Source: an uncultured Granulosicoccaceae bacterium
Lineage (GTDB): Bacteria > Pseudomonadota > Gammaproteobacteria > Granulosicoccales > Granulosicoccaceae
Length of the DNA stretch: 64,000 nt
Direction of reading: 5' to 3'
Assembly (NCBI GenBank): GCA_938006335.1
Contig: CALLMF010000018.1
Location: 48,615 to 112,614, forward strand
Shown piece by piece: positions 38,763 through 47,147 of this stretch. Position numbers and translations under genes: made by a program. Positions within the stretch are counted from its first letter, which is position 1, and every line of letters starts with the position of its first letter. The notes under the pieces were generated by a model. It saw nothing but the letters and a program-made list of their open reading frames with translations. It had not been told where the DNA came from and did not search any database.

Positions 38763-39440
38763 ATGTTCACCGAAAGCACTTTCCGGTTTCTCGACGAGCT
38801 GGCGAGCAACAACAACCGCGAGTGGTTTGATGTCAACCGGCAGCGCTATGAAGACGAAGTGCGCGAACCCGCGTTCGAGTACATCCGCTCGATGGAAGGG
38901 CATATGGCAGCGATTTCACCGCATTTTCTGGTGAAGGCCAGCAAGACCGGTGGATCGTTGATGCGCGTGTTCCGTGACACGCGCTTTGGCAAGGACAAGA
39001 CGCCCTACAAGACCAATATCGGCATCCAGTTCCGCCACTTGGCAGGCAAGGATGTCCACGCCCCCGGTTTCTACCTGCACATCGAGCCGGACGAGATGTT
39101 TCTGGCGGCTGGCATCTGGGCCCCGGATAACCCGACGCTCACCAAGGTCCGGATGCTGATAGACGAATATCCCGAGGAATGGCTCGCGATCAAGAAGCCC
39201 CTGCTCGGCGGCCGGGCCCCGTTCGGGATGCACGGCGAATCCCTGAAAACCGCCCCGCGCGGCTATGACGCCGACCATCCGCTGATCGAGGACCTGCGCC
39301 GCAAGCACTTCATTGCATCGCGGCCGCTGGCGCACAAGGACGTGCTGGGGAAGGGGGCCGCCAAGCGCACCGCAGGGCTCTTCGAGCGGGCGGCGCCGCT
39401 GGTGAAGTTCATCTGTGAGGCCTGTGATCTGGATTACTGA
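38763..39440 (+). CDS. DUF2461 family protein
   Basis: This 225-residue protein of unknown function matches the DUF2461 family. Typical segments are TFRFLDELASNNNREWFD, then FRDTRFGKDKTPYKTNIG and GFYLHIEPDEMFLAAGIW, ending in ALRRKHFIASRPL-like and KFICEACDL. No signal peptide or membrane segment is seen. The ATG at 38763 has AGGAGA ten bases upstream and is preferred over one at 38733. The family is common in bacteria and fungi, but no reaction is established for it. Confidence 0.85.
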   Translation: MFTESTFRFLDELASNNNREWFDVNRQRYEDEVREPAFEYIRSMEGHMAAISPHFLVKASKTGGSLMRVFRDTRFGKDKTPYKTNIGIQFRHLAGKDVHAPGFYLHIEPDEMFLAAGIWAPDNPTLTKVRMLIDEYPEEWLAIKKPLLGGRAPFGMHGESLKTAPRGYDADHPLIEDLRRKHFIASRPLAHKDVLGKGAAKRTAGLFERAAPLVKFICEACDLDY

Positions 39441-39675
39441 GGGCGTGGCAGCTGTCGTGAGCAACAGCGATTACGCGGTCCACAGCGTGAAATTCGCCGG
39501 AATTCGGCCTCGGACCGACGCCAGACGGCAAAAAACTCAACATTGACGGGAAAAGTCTAGGGTTTTTCCTGTATCGGCGGACGAATTGAACCGGTAGCTT
39601 ATCGATCACCGTAAGGCACAAGCCTTTCATCCCAACTGTTCCGGTTTTCAATTTCACACTACGAGGCTACACACC

Positions 39676-40416
39676 ATGTCTACCGAATCCGCCGCGTCCC
39701 TTGCCGCAAGCGTTCCGCAGCTTTCTGTCTATCTCAACGCGCTTGAGAACAACTCAAGTGAGCACAGCGTGCTTGATGCAGCGCAAGATTTCGTCGATCT
39801 GGTCGGTGAGCTTGAGGCGGCTGGTGCTCTGACAAACTTGAGTCTGCGCGGCATTGAAGCCGGTTTGCTTGCGGCCGTTGAAGGCAATGAAAACCTGAGC
39901 GAAGGCGCGAAGGAGATGATTTCCGCTGCGATCAGCGATCTGGTCGCTGAAGAAATGGTAGAGGTGAGTGCGTTGGCAACCGAGGGCGCGTCCGAGTTTG
40001 ATGAGCTCGCTGCCTTGGAAGCGGAAATGATGAACAACATCATGAACGCGCAGGCGGAAGACAACGACGATGAGAATGGAGCAGGGTCCACTGAGGGACG
40101 TAGTGGCGGCTCGAGAGGTGAAGGTCTGAACTGGCTTGAGCAACTTGCCAAGGGCCTGGCAGAAGTACAGGGCAAGTGGTTGAACAAAGCCAGTGAGAAT
40201 CTGGAAAAAATGCAGAGTCTCTCAGAAGGTGCGAGCACAGAAGGCCTGAGCGATCAAGAAAAAACCGAGCAGCAGACAGAAGAACAACGAGCTTTCGTCA
40301 TTGCTCAGTCTCAGTACACAGCGGCCATGCAGATGTTCAGCATGTCAGCGGCTGCTACCTCCACGTCGCTAAAGACGATCGGTGAAGGCCTCTCGGGTAT
40401 TGCACGTAAGCAGTAA
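39676..40416 (+). CDS. unrecognised acidic helical protein (module protein A)
   Basis: I do not recognise this 246-residue protein. It has no signal peptide. The N-terminal half is helical and Ala/Glu-rich (LYLNALENN-like, then ALTNLSLRGIEAGLLAAVE and KEMISAAISDLVAEEMVEV). A low-complexity acidic linker (EDNDDENGAGSTEGRSGGS) separates it from a second helical region ending in AMQMFSMSAAATSTSLKTIG and EGLSGIARKQ. The C-terminal amphipathic helix recalls ends of some secreted filament or translocator proteins, but the match is only in style. GAGG precedes the ATG. A decayed copy of its last 25 or so codons lies at 41826-41910. A lipoprotein gene (B) follows after 193 bp. Confidence 0.65.
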   Translation: MSTESAASLAASVPQLSVYLNALENNSSEHSVLDAAQDFVDLVGELEAAGALTNLSLRGIEAGLLAAVEGNENLSEGAKEMISAAISDLVAEEMVEVSALATEGASEFDELAALEAEMMNNIMNAQAEDNDDENGAGSTEGRSGGSRGEGLNWLEQLAKGLAEVQGKWLNKASENLEKMQSLSEGASTEGLSDQEKTEQQTEEQRAFVIAQSQYTAAMQMFSMSAAATSTSLKTIGEGLSGIARKQ

Positions 40417-40431
40417 TCAGTTAGGTTTGAA

Positions 40432-40477
40432 CTTGGTCCTTCCTTGCCGGCCGTGTGCTCGGTGAGGAGGGACCAAG
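40432..40477. other. long stem-loop after gene A
   Basis: A 13-bp stem with one mismatch (CTTGGTCCTTCCT at 40432-40444, AGGAGGGACCAAG at 40465-40477) closes a 20-base loop, 15 bp after the gene A stop. There is no T-run, so it is either a weak terminator, an mRNA-end stabiliser or a processing site between A and B. Confidence 0.5.
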
Positions 40478-40527
40478 CGACGACTACTTTCGATGTCGTA
40501 ACAGCAATTTACGCTACGCGATATCGG

Positions 40528-40606
40528 GGCACCTTTCCCGATCATGCCTTCATTTTGATAGGTTAGTATTTCGAGCACGTCGAAACTCACGATCAAGGAA
40601 GGTGCC
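40528..40606 (+). promoter_or_regulatory. possible pairing that hides the gene B ribosome binding site
   Basis: The Shine-Dalgarno region of gene B (GGAAGGTGCC, 40597-40606, just before the ATG at 40610) is complementary, with one bulged base, to GGCACCTTTCC at 40528-40538 in its own leader. If both are on the same mRNA the site could be masked. No start point for the mRNA is known. Confidence 0.35.
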
Positions 40607-40609
40607 ACC

Positions 40610-41770
40610 ATGCTCCGGAAAACACACGGCGCCAATCTGCTCCCCAACCATCTGGGTATCGAGCGTTTTTTTCTGATCATCCTCCTTACGGCGTTCTCCG
40701 TCAGTTGCTCCGGCGGTTCAACCAAAGGCCCAGGAGAGGATGGGTCACTGTCGGGTGATATCTATGTGAGGGATGGGATTCCATCGATCAACTTCGGTGA
40801 CATCTACGCCATCGACGCACGTACGCGTGTTACACGTTTGATTACGCGTCCGTTTCCTAATCCTGCCGACTATAGCTTCAGCACGCGATTTCTCACCCCG
40901 CAGATTCTGGGCGCTGAAGATTTCCTGTTTGGAGTCAATGGCTGTGTTCAGGTAGGCAACGACAACATCAACTACTGTATAGAGAGGGTCGATGCAGACC
41001 GGAACATAGAGCGTTTATTCCGGATGAACGACCGGCAACTTCAGGCGCCGCCGGCCATGTCGCCGTCGGGCAACTTGATTGCCATTGTTGAGTCCTATTT
41101 TCTCAACGGACCTACATACCTGAGCTTGTACACGGCTAGTGGTGCGCTGCTTGAACAATTCCAGATTAGTGAAAGCAGCCGTAGTTATGTGTCCAACTTC
41201 GTTTGGACCGAAGACGAAAGGCTGATCTATGGATTGAGCATTCCAGGAACTACCACTCTGATTGTGGTAACCGAGCCGGGCTCATTGGCGCTCAGTGAAG
41301 ACCACCGGTTAGGCTCGCTCGTCGTTGATACCGAAGGTGCCGTATCGATCAATACGGTCGCGCTATCGAGCGACGAAAATCTGATCGCGTACGATGTCAA
41401 TCGCAATCCAAGGGAAGTCCACATCGTCGATCTGACTACGGGCGACACAACGCCGTTGAATGCCAACAATGAGTACGACGTGTTCGAACCGGTGTGGTCT
41501 CCCGATGGTCGCTACTTGCTCGTCACACACAACAATGCCGGGGGCGGCTCGGGTGTGGGTGTTGGGGCCGACGGAACCTCCACAAACCCGTTTCAAATGC
41601 TCATTGAGTGGAACGGCACTCCAGTTGATATCAATGTGTTCGCCGATGATCGGACGGTTGATGAAGGCGGTCAATTGTTCAATTTCGATCCGGGTGAAGC
41701 GTTCCCGATACAGGAGGGATTGTTCAGAGACGAATGGATATTCAATGATCTGAAGAGTTGGTTGCCCTAG
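40610..41770 (+). CDS. propeller-like lipoprotein (module protein B)
   Basis: This 386-residue protein has a signal sequence (FFLIILLTAFSVSC) ending in a lipobox Cys. The mature part has TolB/WD40-like PD40 blades: PPAMSPSGNLIAIV, YVSNFVWTEDERLIYGL, VALSSDENLIAYDV, and PVWSPDGRYLLVTHNN, the last being the classic WSPDG box. It ends in LFRDEWIFNDLKSWLP. The protein resembles TolB-type propellers but no partner is known. AAGGAAGG lies just before the start. The downstream pseudogene at 41945-43138 is its paralogue. The function is unknown; an envelope sensor or adhesin role is guesswork. Confidence 0.75.
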   Translation: MLRKTHGANLLPNHLGIERFFLIILLTAFSVSCSGGSTKGPGEDGSLSGDIYVRDGIPSINFGDIYAIDARTRVTRLITRPFPNPADYSFSTRFLTPQILGAEDFLFGVNGCVQVGNDNINYCIERVDADRNIERLFRMNDRQLQAPPAMSPSGNLIAIVESYFLNGPTYLSLYTASGALLEQFQISESSRSYVSNFVWTEDERLIYGLSIPGTTTLIVVTEPGSLALSEDHRLGSLVVDTEGAVSINTVALSSDENLIAYDVNRNPREVHIVDLTTGDTTPLNANNEYDVFEPVWSPDGRYLLVTHNNAGGGSGVGVGADGTSTNPFQMLIEWNGTPVDINVFADDRTVDEGGQLFNFDPGEAFPIQEGLFRDEWIFNDLKSWLP

Positions 41771-41825
41771 TGAGTATCCCCCCGCGTCGTAGTTGGCTTA
41801 GTCGCATTGAAAGTGCGCTCAATGC

Positions 41826-41910
41826 AGAAATGCAGATGTTCAGCATGCCTGCTGAGTCAACGTCCACGTCGCGGAAGACCGTGGGTGAAGGCCTGAGGCG
41901 GTCGATGTGC
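41826..41910 (+). pseudogene. remnant of gene A C-terminus (A')
   Basis: The frame here encodes EMQMFSMPAESTSTSRKTVG-EGL, which aligns with AMQMFSMSAAATSTSLKTIG-EGL at the end of gene A. At the DNA level 41830-41847 equals 40327-40344 exactly (18 bases), and GGTGAAGGCCT and TCCACGTCG are also shared. No N-terminal part or start codon of A is recognisable upstream. It is a truncated duplicate, offset about 1.5 kb from gene A and positioned before the second B copy just as A is before B. Confidence 0.75.
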
Positions 41911-41944
41911 TTGCCAAAATGTGGGCCTGCTGGACGAGGTGTTG

Positions 41945-43138
41945 ATGCCAAAGAATGAAACGTCGCGGCATTCGCCGCCACGCAACTTGTTGTTGAAACC
42001 AACGCTGGCGCTTGGTTCCCTTGTGCTGCTTTGGCTTGCCGCATGCTCAGACGGTTCATCATCATCTGATGGCGATGGAGCAAACAGCGCATCGTTGCCA
42101 GGCACTGTCTTTGCCACGCGGGTAGATTTTCCGCGTACCGGCACCGTGTGGTCGATTGATGCATCATCACGGATCGCTGAGCAACAATTTACCCTCGACC
42201 GAACTGACGGATCGCTGCCAGAGTACGGTAGTTCCAGACGCTACGTCGAACCGCCCTATAGCGATAGCGGAGACTTTCTGTTTGGCGTCAATCGTTGTCT
42301 GGACAGCAATAGCTCTGACGAATTCTGCGTTGAACGTACAAGCCTCTCAGGCAATGTGTAAAGGCTGTTCTCTTCCGACGGATACCTGCAAGGCGCTCTC
42401 GCAGTTTCACCAGATGGAAGCTTGGTGGCAGCGGCCGTACCCACCGGATTGATCGACGGGCCCACCTTTATCGACTTGTATTCCTCGGATGGCACACTGC
42501 TCGAAGAGCAGGCGATAAGCGTGCGAACCTCTGACGTCGACGTGTCCAGTTTCGCCTGGACGTCGGACAACCGTCTGATCTACGGCATCCAGTTTGATGA
42601 CCAGGCCTAAGGCGTTGTCATCACCGAGCCGGGGTCCCTCGCGACCAGCGATGATCACCCGTTTGACACTCTCCTCGTAGTTCCGATGGGGCAGAGCACC
42701 ATCAGGAACGTGTCGCTGTCCGGTGATTCACGATACCTCGCATACGATGTTGTTCCGGATACCGATACGGGTAACGGTGCGACTGGCGTTTTCGTTCTTG
42801 ACCTGACAAACGGTGAGACCACGCCACTTGCGTCTAACACTAACCGCGACGTATGGGCGCCCGTGTGGTCGCCCGATGGCCAATACCTGCTTGTCAATCA
42901 CGCGGTGTTGGGCTTTACCAGCGATGCGGTCCCTGTAGCGCCAGGTATCAGTGGCACGCTTCCGTTTCAGATGCTTGTCGAATGGACTGGCGACCCGGTC
43001 ATCATCGATGTCTACGATGATGATGGTGAGGTGATCGTTGATGAAGCTTTGTTCGTTGTTGACGCAACGGCATTCACCGCGTCGACCACCATCAACGAGC
43101 GCTGGCTGTTTGACGAGGGAAAGGTCTGGCTGCCGTGA
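41945..43138 (+). pseudogene. second propeller lipoprotein copy (B') with two in-frame stops
   Basis: The reading frame starts MPKNETSRHSPPRNLLL, has a lipobox (VLLWLAAC) and follows protein B to the end (NERWLFDEGKVWLP against DEWIFNDLKSWLP in B). Two TAA codons interrupt it without any frameshift, at 42359-42361 (before RLFSSDGYLQG) and 42608-42610 (before GVVITEPGSL). The blades between and after them are intact, including PVWSPDGQYLLVNH. The first stop aligns with a Glu codon of B, so GAA to TAA would explain it. The clean frame outside the stops suggests recent inactivation, or sequencing error, or, less likely, readthrough. Confidence 0.8.
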
Positions 43139-43297
43139 GGGTTGATTCTTTGCGGAATAGCCAGGCGCACGCGATATCACCGATGTTTCGTGACGCAGAC
43201 CCGGTAGTACGTATATTCACATCAAGAATCGTCTGATCCTGTGTAGCGCAGCCTTCATACACGTCTCCCAACGGACGAATGTGTATTGAGGGGGGTG

Positions 43298-44386
43298 ATG
43301 GATCTGCTGCCCCAATGCAATGATGAGCAACGGGGCTGTATGTCACATCAAATGGATTCGATCAGCAGGTCACAGAAGACCAGCGAATCGATTGAGCACG
43401 TCCCGGAGCCACTGAGTTTTGGCCAGAAGTGCTCGTACGTGACTTCCCTGCCTCTGGTTGCCAAGTCGATATACCCGGAGGCGTCCGCTGCAAGGCTTGT
43501 CAGGAAGGCCGCGGTATTCAGCCTGAACGGAATCCGGCATCAACAGGAACTCGTTCAGTTGAAGCGTCTGTTCAATTGTCCGGAACTCGAAGACGTGCTG
43601 ACGCTGTTCCCAGCGATTCTGGAAAAGCCTTTCTCGCCGTATGTGTGCGTCGACTGGGATCTTCAAGCGCGCCTGGATCAACTCGAGCAGCACTTCAGCT
43701 ATCTGAAGGCGAGCTTTGGTCACCACTCGCCGCGTTTCTACCGACCGGAGGGCTATCGCCTTTTTGAATTCGACATCAAGGACGGTGACCGATGCGCTGT
43801 GGAAGTGTTTCCCGGTTATCAATGCGAAGGATCCATTGGATTGCGTCTTGTCGACGGCGCCGGTACCGAGATCTATACGATCTCGATGCATTTTTGCGAG
43901 TCACCTGAACCGACAATCATCATTGGTGCCTTGCAGGGCCCTAACCACAAGATTGACGATCGTCAACAGAAGATCGTGACCTTGACCCGCAGTCTGCACG
44001 GCCTCAGACCAAAGTCGCTGATGGTGGAGGCTGTGTACATGATGGCAAGCGTCCTGGGGATCACATCGATCATGGGGATTACCAATGCCGGGAATATCTA
44101 CCAGTCCCCCCGGTATAGCGATGCCAAGCGCGCATCCATATTTTTCGACTTCGATAGCTTTTGGGAAGAATGCCTTGCCGAGCCCGAGTCAGCTCACTTC
44201 GTTCGCTTGCAGTCTCAGCCCGTCCGAAAGGATCTGGACAGTCTGAGCTCAAAGAAGCGGGCCTTGTACCGAAAGCGCTACGCGTGGATTGATGACATGC
44301 GGGAAAAAGCTGAGAAGGCCCTAGGTGAGACGTTGGTCTGCGAGTCGGCGACAAGTGGCAGTGTTGATATATCAGTAGCCGCGTAA
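43298..44386 (+). CDS. VirK/YbjX (DUF535) family protein
   Basis: This 362-residue cytosolic protein has the marks of DUF535: KPFSPYVCVDWDLQARLDQL, HFSYLKASFG, PTIIIGALQGPN, then GLRPKSLMVEAVYMMASVLG and the C-terminal FFDFDSFWEECLAE. Members include VirK of Shigella and YbjX, linked to envelope or virulence functions without a known reaction. The ATG at 43298 has GAGG upstream at normal spacing; a further Met at 43340 is possible. It sits inside the accessory segment with the propeller lipoproteins. Confidence 0.85.
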   Translation: MDLLPQCNDEQRGCMSHQMDSISRSQKTSESIEHVPEPLSFGQKCSYVTSLPLVAKSIYPEASAARLVRKAAVFSLNGIRHQQELVQLKRLFNCPELEDVLTLFPAILEKPFSPYVCVDWDLQARLDQLEQHFSYLKASFGHHSPRFYRPEGYRLFEFDIKDGDRCAVEVFPGYQCEGSIGLRLVDGAGTEIYTISMHFCESPEPTIIIGALQGPNHKIDDRQQKIVTLTRSLHGLRPKSLMVEAVYMMASVLGITSIMGITNAGNIYQSPRYSDAKRASIFFDFDSFWEECLAEPESAHFVRLQSQPVRKDLDSLSSKKRALYRKRYAWIDDMREKAEKALGETLVCESATSGSVDISVAA

Positions 44387-44521
44387 GACGACGGTCAGCC
44401 CCCACCTGGATCTTGTACTGCCTGAATGATTGTCCTGTAAAGTCACTAGGGGTTCGGGCGTTCCCGATCTCGTTCGCACTACGCGTGTGTCGCGTGGGAC
44501 TACTTCTGAGGTAATCAAAAG

Positions 44522-45028
44522 GTGAAACTTGTCAAGCCGATCGTCAGCTGGGTCATTGCCCTGTGGGCATCATGGATATTTCTTGGCTCCTTGCCTTACA
44601 AGTTCACCCGGCATCCTGATACCGAACATATCTTCGGCACCATCGGCCAATGGATGGGGGATACCATCAACACGTCGCTGGGAGAGCTCTTCACCCGTTT
44701 TGGCGCATACATTGTCGGCTCGTTCGAGTTGATCACCTCGGTGGTGCTTCTGCTGCCTGCGCTATTGTGGTTGTTCAACAAGATCGGGCTCAGAGATGGC
44801 GCATCAATGCGCGAGCGGTTTCACGCCATCGGCGGGCTACTGGCTTTTGGCGTCATGTGCGGTGCTGTCTTTTTCCATCTATTTACTCCGTTGGGGATTG
44901 AAGTACTGCATCAAGGGCAGAGCGATGGTGGCTCGCTTTTTCATGCGGCGGTATCGATTCTGGTCCTTGGGCTTGCGCTGTTCATCATCAATCGTGCGGG
45001 TGTGCTGAGTCTTTTTGAAAGACACTAG
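44522..45028 (+). CDS. small four-helix membrane protein, 168 aa
   Basis: This inner-membrane protein has four predicted helices: near residues 9-27 (WVIALWASWIFLGSLPYKF), 62-86 (FGAYIVGSFELITSVVLLLP), 105-126 (LLAFGVMCGAVFFHLFTPLG) and 138-160 (AAVSILVLGLALFIINRAG). The PYKF motif after helix 1 and the layout are DoxX-like, but I do not claim the family. The start is GTG at 44522 with GAGG about ten bases upstream. The TAG at 45026 is in frame with the fragment that follows at 45044. Confidence 0.7.
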   Translation: MKLVKPIVSWVIALWASWIFLGSLPYKFTRHPDTEHIFGTIGQWMGDTINTSLGELFTRFGAYIVGSFELITSVVLLLPALLWLFNKIGLRDGASMRERFHAIGGLLAFGVMCGAVFFHLFTPLGIEVLHQGQSDGGSLFHAAVSILVLGLALFIINRAGVLSLFERH

Positions 45029-45043
45029 GGTGGCGGAACCCAT

Positions 45044-45439
45044 GTGTTTCAGGACAATGGCGATGGCTCACTGTCATTCGGTATAGAGCAGGAGGACGGC
45101 AGCTTTGCCTGGGTCGACGCGCGAGGAGCGTTTCCACAAGGGCCTGTGCGAGTGGTCATCGCGTTTCATAACTACACAGGTACCAAGGACGGGAGCGGGC
45201 CAGGCTTCAACGGCAATCAGTCTCCGTCCACCGGTGGCTTTACCTGGCATTGGGATGACCTTGCGGTTCATGCGCAATCGGCGACGCCGTCGGAGACCTA
45301 CTTTGGTGGGAACACCGCTGATCTCATTGTGACACCGGCTGGATGCGTGGCTTTTGCCCAGGGCCAACGAAGCCTGACGGGGAGTACAGACGTGGCTCCT
45401 CTGTTTCTTTGTGAAGGTGATCAGCCGCTCGATTTGTAG
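45044..45439 (+). pseudogene. headless C-terminal fragment of a secreted protein
   Basis: This open stretch encodes beta-rich, Gly/Asp-rich sequence (QDNGDGSLSFGIEQEDGSF, then FHNYTGTKDGSGPGFNGNQ and GGFTWHWDDLAVHA) of the kind found in extracellular domains. It has no signal peptide. The only start is a GTG inside what looks like a running domain. It follows the membrane protein gene in the same frame after TAG, with five codons between. The simplest reading is the surviving C-terminus of a longer gene whose front was deleted. A short functional protein cannot be excluded. Confidence 0.5.
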
Positions 45440-45570
45440 AGCCGAAAAGCCTAGGGGTCGACGCGATTGTGACGCTGTCTGCACGTACGGACTGCATGGG
45501 CAGGCCCGTTCGGGGTTGTGCCGGTTCAATTCCCTCGTGTGGCGATTGTCGAGCTGATACGCTGCCAAGC

Positions 45571-47100
45571 ATGAAGAACTTCGTTTCCACCACGCGTTGC
45601 GCGGTCGCTGCCAATCGTGTGCTACCAGCCATCGTTGTTCTCGCGGCTTGTCTGCTATCGGCGTGTTCAGGCGGTGGGGGCGACACTGGGTCGGCGCTCT
45701 CAAGTGATGAGCCCGTCGGGGCCGTTGTAAGCGATGATGGTTCAGCGGATCCGAGTCCCGTGGATGCCGACTCGACCGAGGTAGATACAGGGGCTGAGCC
45801 CGAACAGACGCCGGTTTCGGATACACCCGATACCCCAGTCGAGCCTGAGACTCCTGTTGACCCTGATATCTCGGTCGAGCCTGATACGCCGGTCGAGTCT
45901 GATACGCCGGTCGAACCTGATACCCCGGTCGAACCTGACGCTCCGGTTGATACCGAGGTCGTAGCCGAGACCCCTGATGTAGGCTTACCTGCGCCTGATA
46001 TCGCTAGAGTGGTCTTTGACATCACCGTCCCGGCTTATGTGTCGGATGCGCTGCAAGTGGTGATCGATTGGTCGCGCGACAGCGTGCAGGCAGAGTGGGT
46101 CACCGATGAAAGCTGGACCCGCACCGTCGACTTTCCTTACAACAACGGTTTGTATTACAACTTCGAGGTGCGTTTTCTCGGCAACTCGGGACGAACGGTT
46201 ATTGGTAGCTATGACATGCAGTTCAGCTACGAAGGCAACGAGGGTTCGGTTACGGTCATCACGATCGAGGCCAGTGATTTCGACACCGTCAAGTGGGACA
46301 ACGATCAGGATGGCGCAACGAACCTGCAGGAGCTTCAGGCAGGTACTGATCCGGATGTGTCATCCGGGGCATATGCGTTGCCGGTACTCACCACGATTCC
46401 ACACCCCGAGAACTATGCACGAACAAGCTCGCGACGGAAACTAGCCGAGTTTTCTGCAGGCTACGAACGACACATCCCGGAAGAACGACCCTACTTCTTC
46501 TTCGAGCATCTTCCTCCCGAGGGCCCGTACGACCGTGGGGTGACGCGAACCATCACCGTTGAGGTGGATGTGTATGGACACGGGTCGTACGAGTTCAGCC
46601 ATACCTACCGCGACTCGAACACGACGCAAACCACGCGCAATAGCGGTAACCGGTATGCCTTGAACTCATCCTTGAGGTGGACGGGCACGTCGTACTACCT
46701 GAGTTCCGGAGCCTACCGGGGCCACGACTATGACTTTGGCAGTGAAACCGAAATCATTGCAGGGGATGTGCGTCGTCAATACGGCGCCGTCGCAGGTGGT
46801 CCCATTGGGTATGGCATCGGTGGGCTCAGTCTGACGTACGACATTCAGGGGGCGCGCGGCGACGATTCCGTACTGTGCACGCCTACTGCAGGGACGCTAT
46901 CGTTTGATGACCGGTACGACAACGATCCCTATGAAGTCGAGGGCGCCAGCGGTCCTGTCTACTATCAATTTGAAGTCAGCAAAAGCGCAAGTGACGAGTT
47001 CTGGAATGTGCTGGTATTCGACAGCAGCAATTCGCAGATAGACAACTATCTCGTACAGCGACTCGACTTCCAGTTCCTGTGCGACTTCCAGGACCTGTAG
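45571..47100 (+). CDS. repeat-bearing lipoprotein, 509 aa
   Basis: The precursor has a lipoprotein signal (AIVVLAACLLSACSGGGG). The mature N-terminus is a long acidic Pro-rich stalk made of EPDTPV-type hexapeptides, probably extended. After that comes a beta-rich domain (VVFDITVPAYVSDALQVVID, DESWTRTVDFPYNNGLYYNF). A calcium-type loop follows (DNDQDGATNLQELQAGTDP, as in thrombospondin type 3 and dockerin-like repeats). The C-terminal domain has an even spread of Tyr, Ser and Gly (NRYALNSSLRWTGTSYYLSS). The stalk could hold the domain away from the membrane. It has no enzyme motif. The ATG at 45571 begins the signal sequence. Confidence 0.78.
   Translation: MKNFVSTTRCAVAANRVLPAIVVLAACLLSACSGGGGDTGSALSSDEPVGAVVSDDGSADPSPVDADSTEVDTGAEPEQTPVSDTPDTPVEPETPVDPDISVEPDTPVESDTPVEPDTPVEPDAPVDTEVVAETPDVGLPAPDIARVVFDITVPAYVSDALQVVIDWSRDSVQAEWVTDESWTRTVDFPYNNGLYYNFEVRFLGNSGRTVIGSYDMQFSYEGNEGSVTVITIEASDFDTVKWDNDQDGATNLQELQAGTDPDVSSGAYALPVLTTIPHPENYARTSSRRKLAEFSAGYERHIPEERPYFFFEHLPPEGPYDRGVTRTITVEVDVYGHGSYEFSHTYRDSNTTQTTRNSGNRYALNSSLRWTGTSYYLSSGAYRGHDYDFGSETEIIAGDVRRQYGAVAGGPIGYGIGGLSLTYDIQGARGDDSVLCTPTAGTLSFDDRYDNDPYEVEGASGPVYYQFEVSKSASDEFWNVLVFDSSNSQIDNYLVQRLDFQFLCDFQDL
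45841..45948 (+). repeat. six 18-bp units encoding EPDTPV-type hexapeptides
   Basis: Six in-frame 18-bp units encode EPETPV, DPDISV, EPDTPV, ESDTPV, EPDTPV and EPDAPV. The middle units are nearly identical at the DNA level. Multiples of 18 bp keep the frame, so unit number could vary by slippage without breaking the lipoprotein gene. Confidence 0.9.
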
Positions 47101-47147
47101 CTTTGCGCGTCGGTGCGCCCGAGTAAGCGCAAACCCGAAGGTGTTCC

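Noticed and set aside
45521..45540. Sequence GGTTCAATTCC resembling a tRNA T-arm
   Set aside because: The flanking bases do not pair as a T-stem, and no acceptor, D or anticodon arms fit around it.
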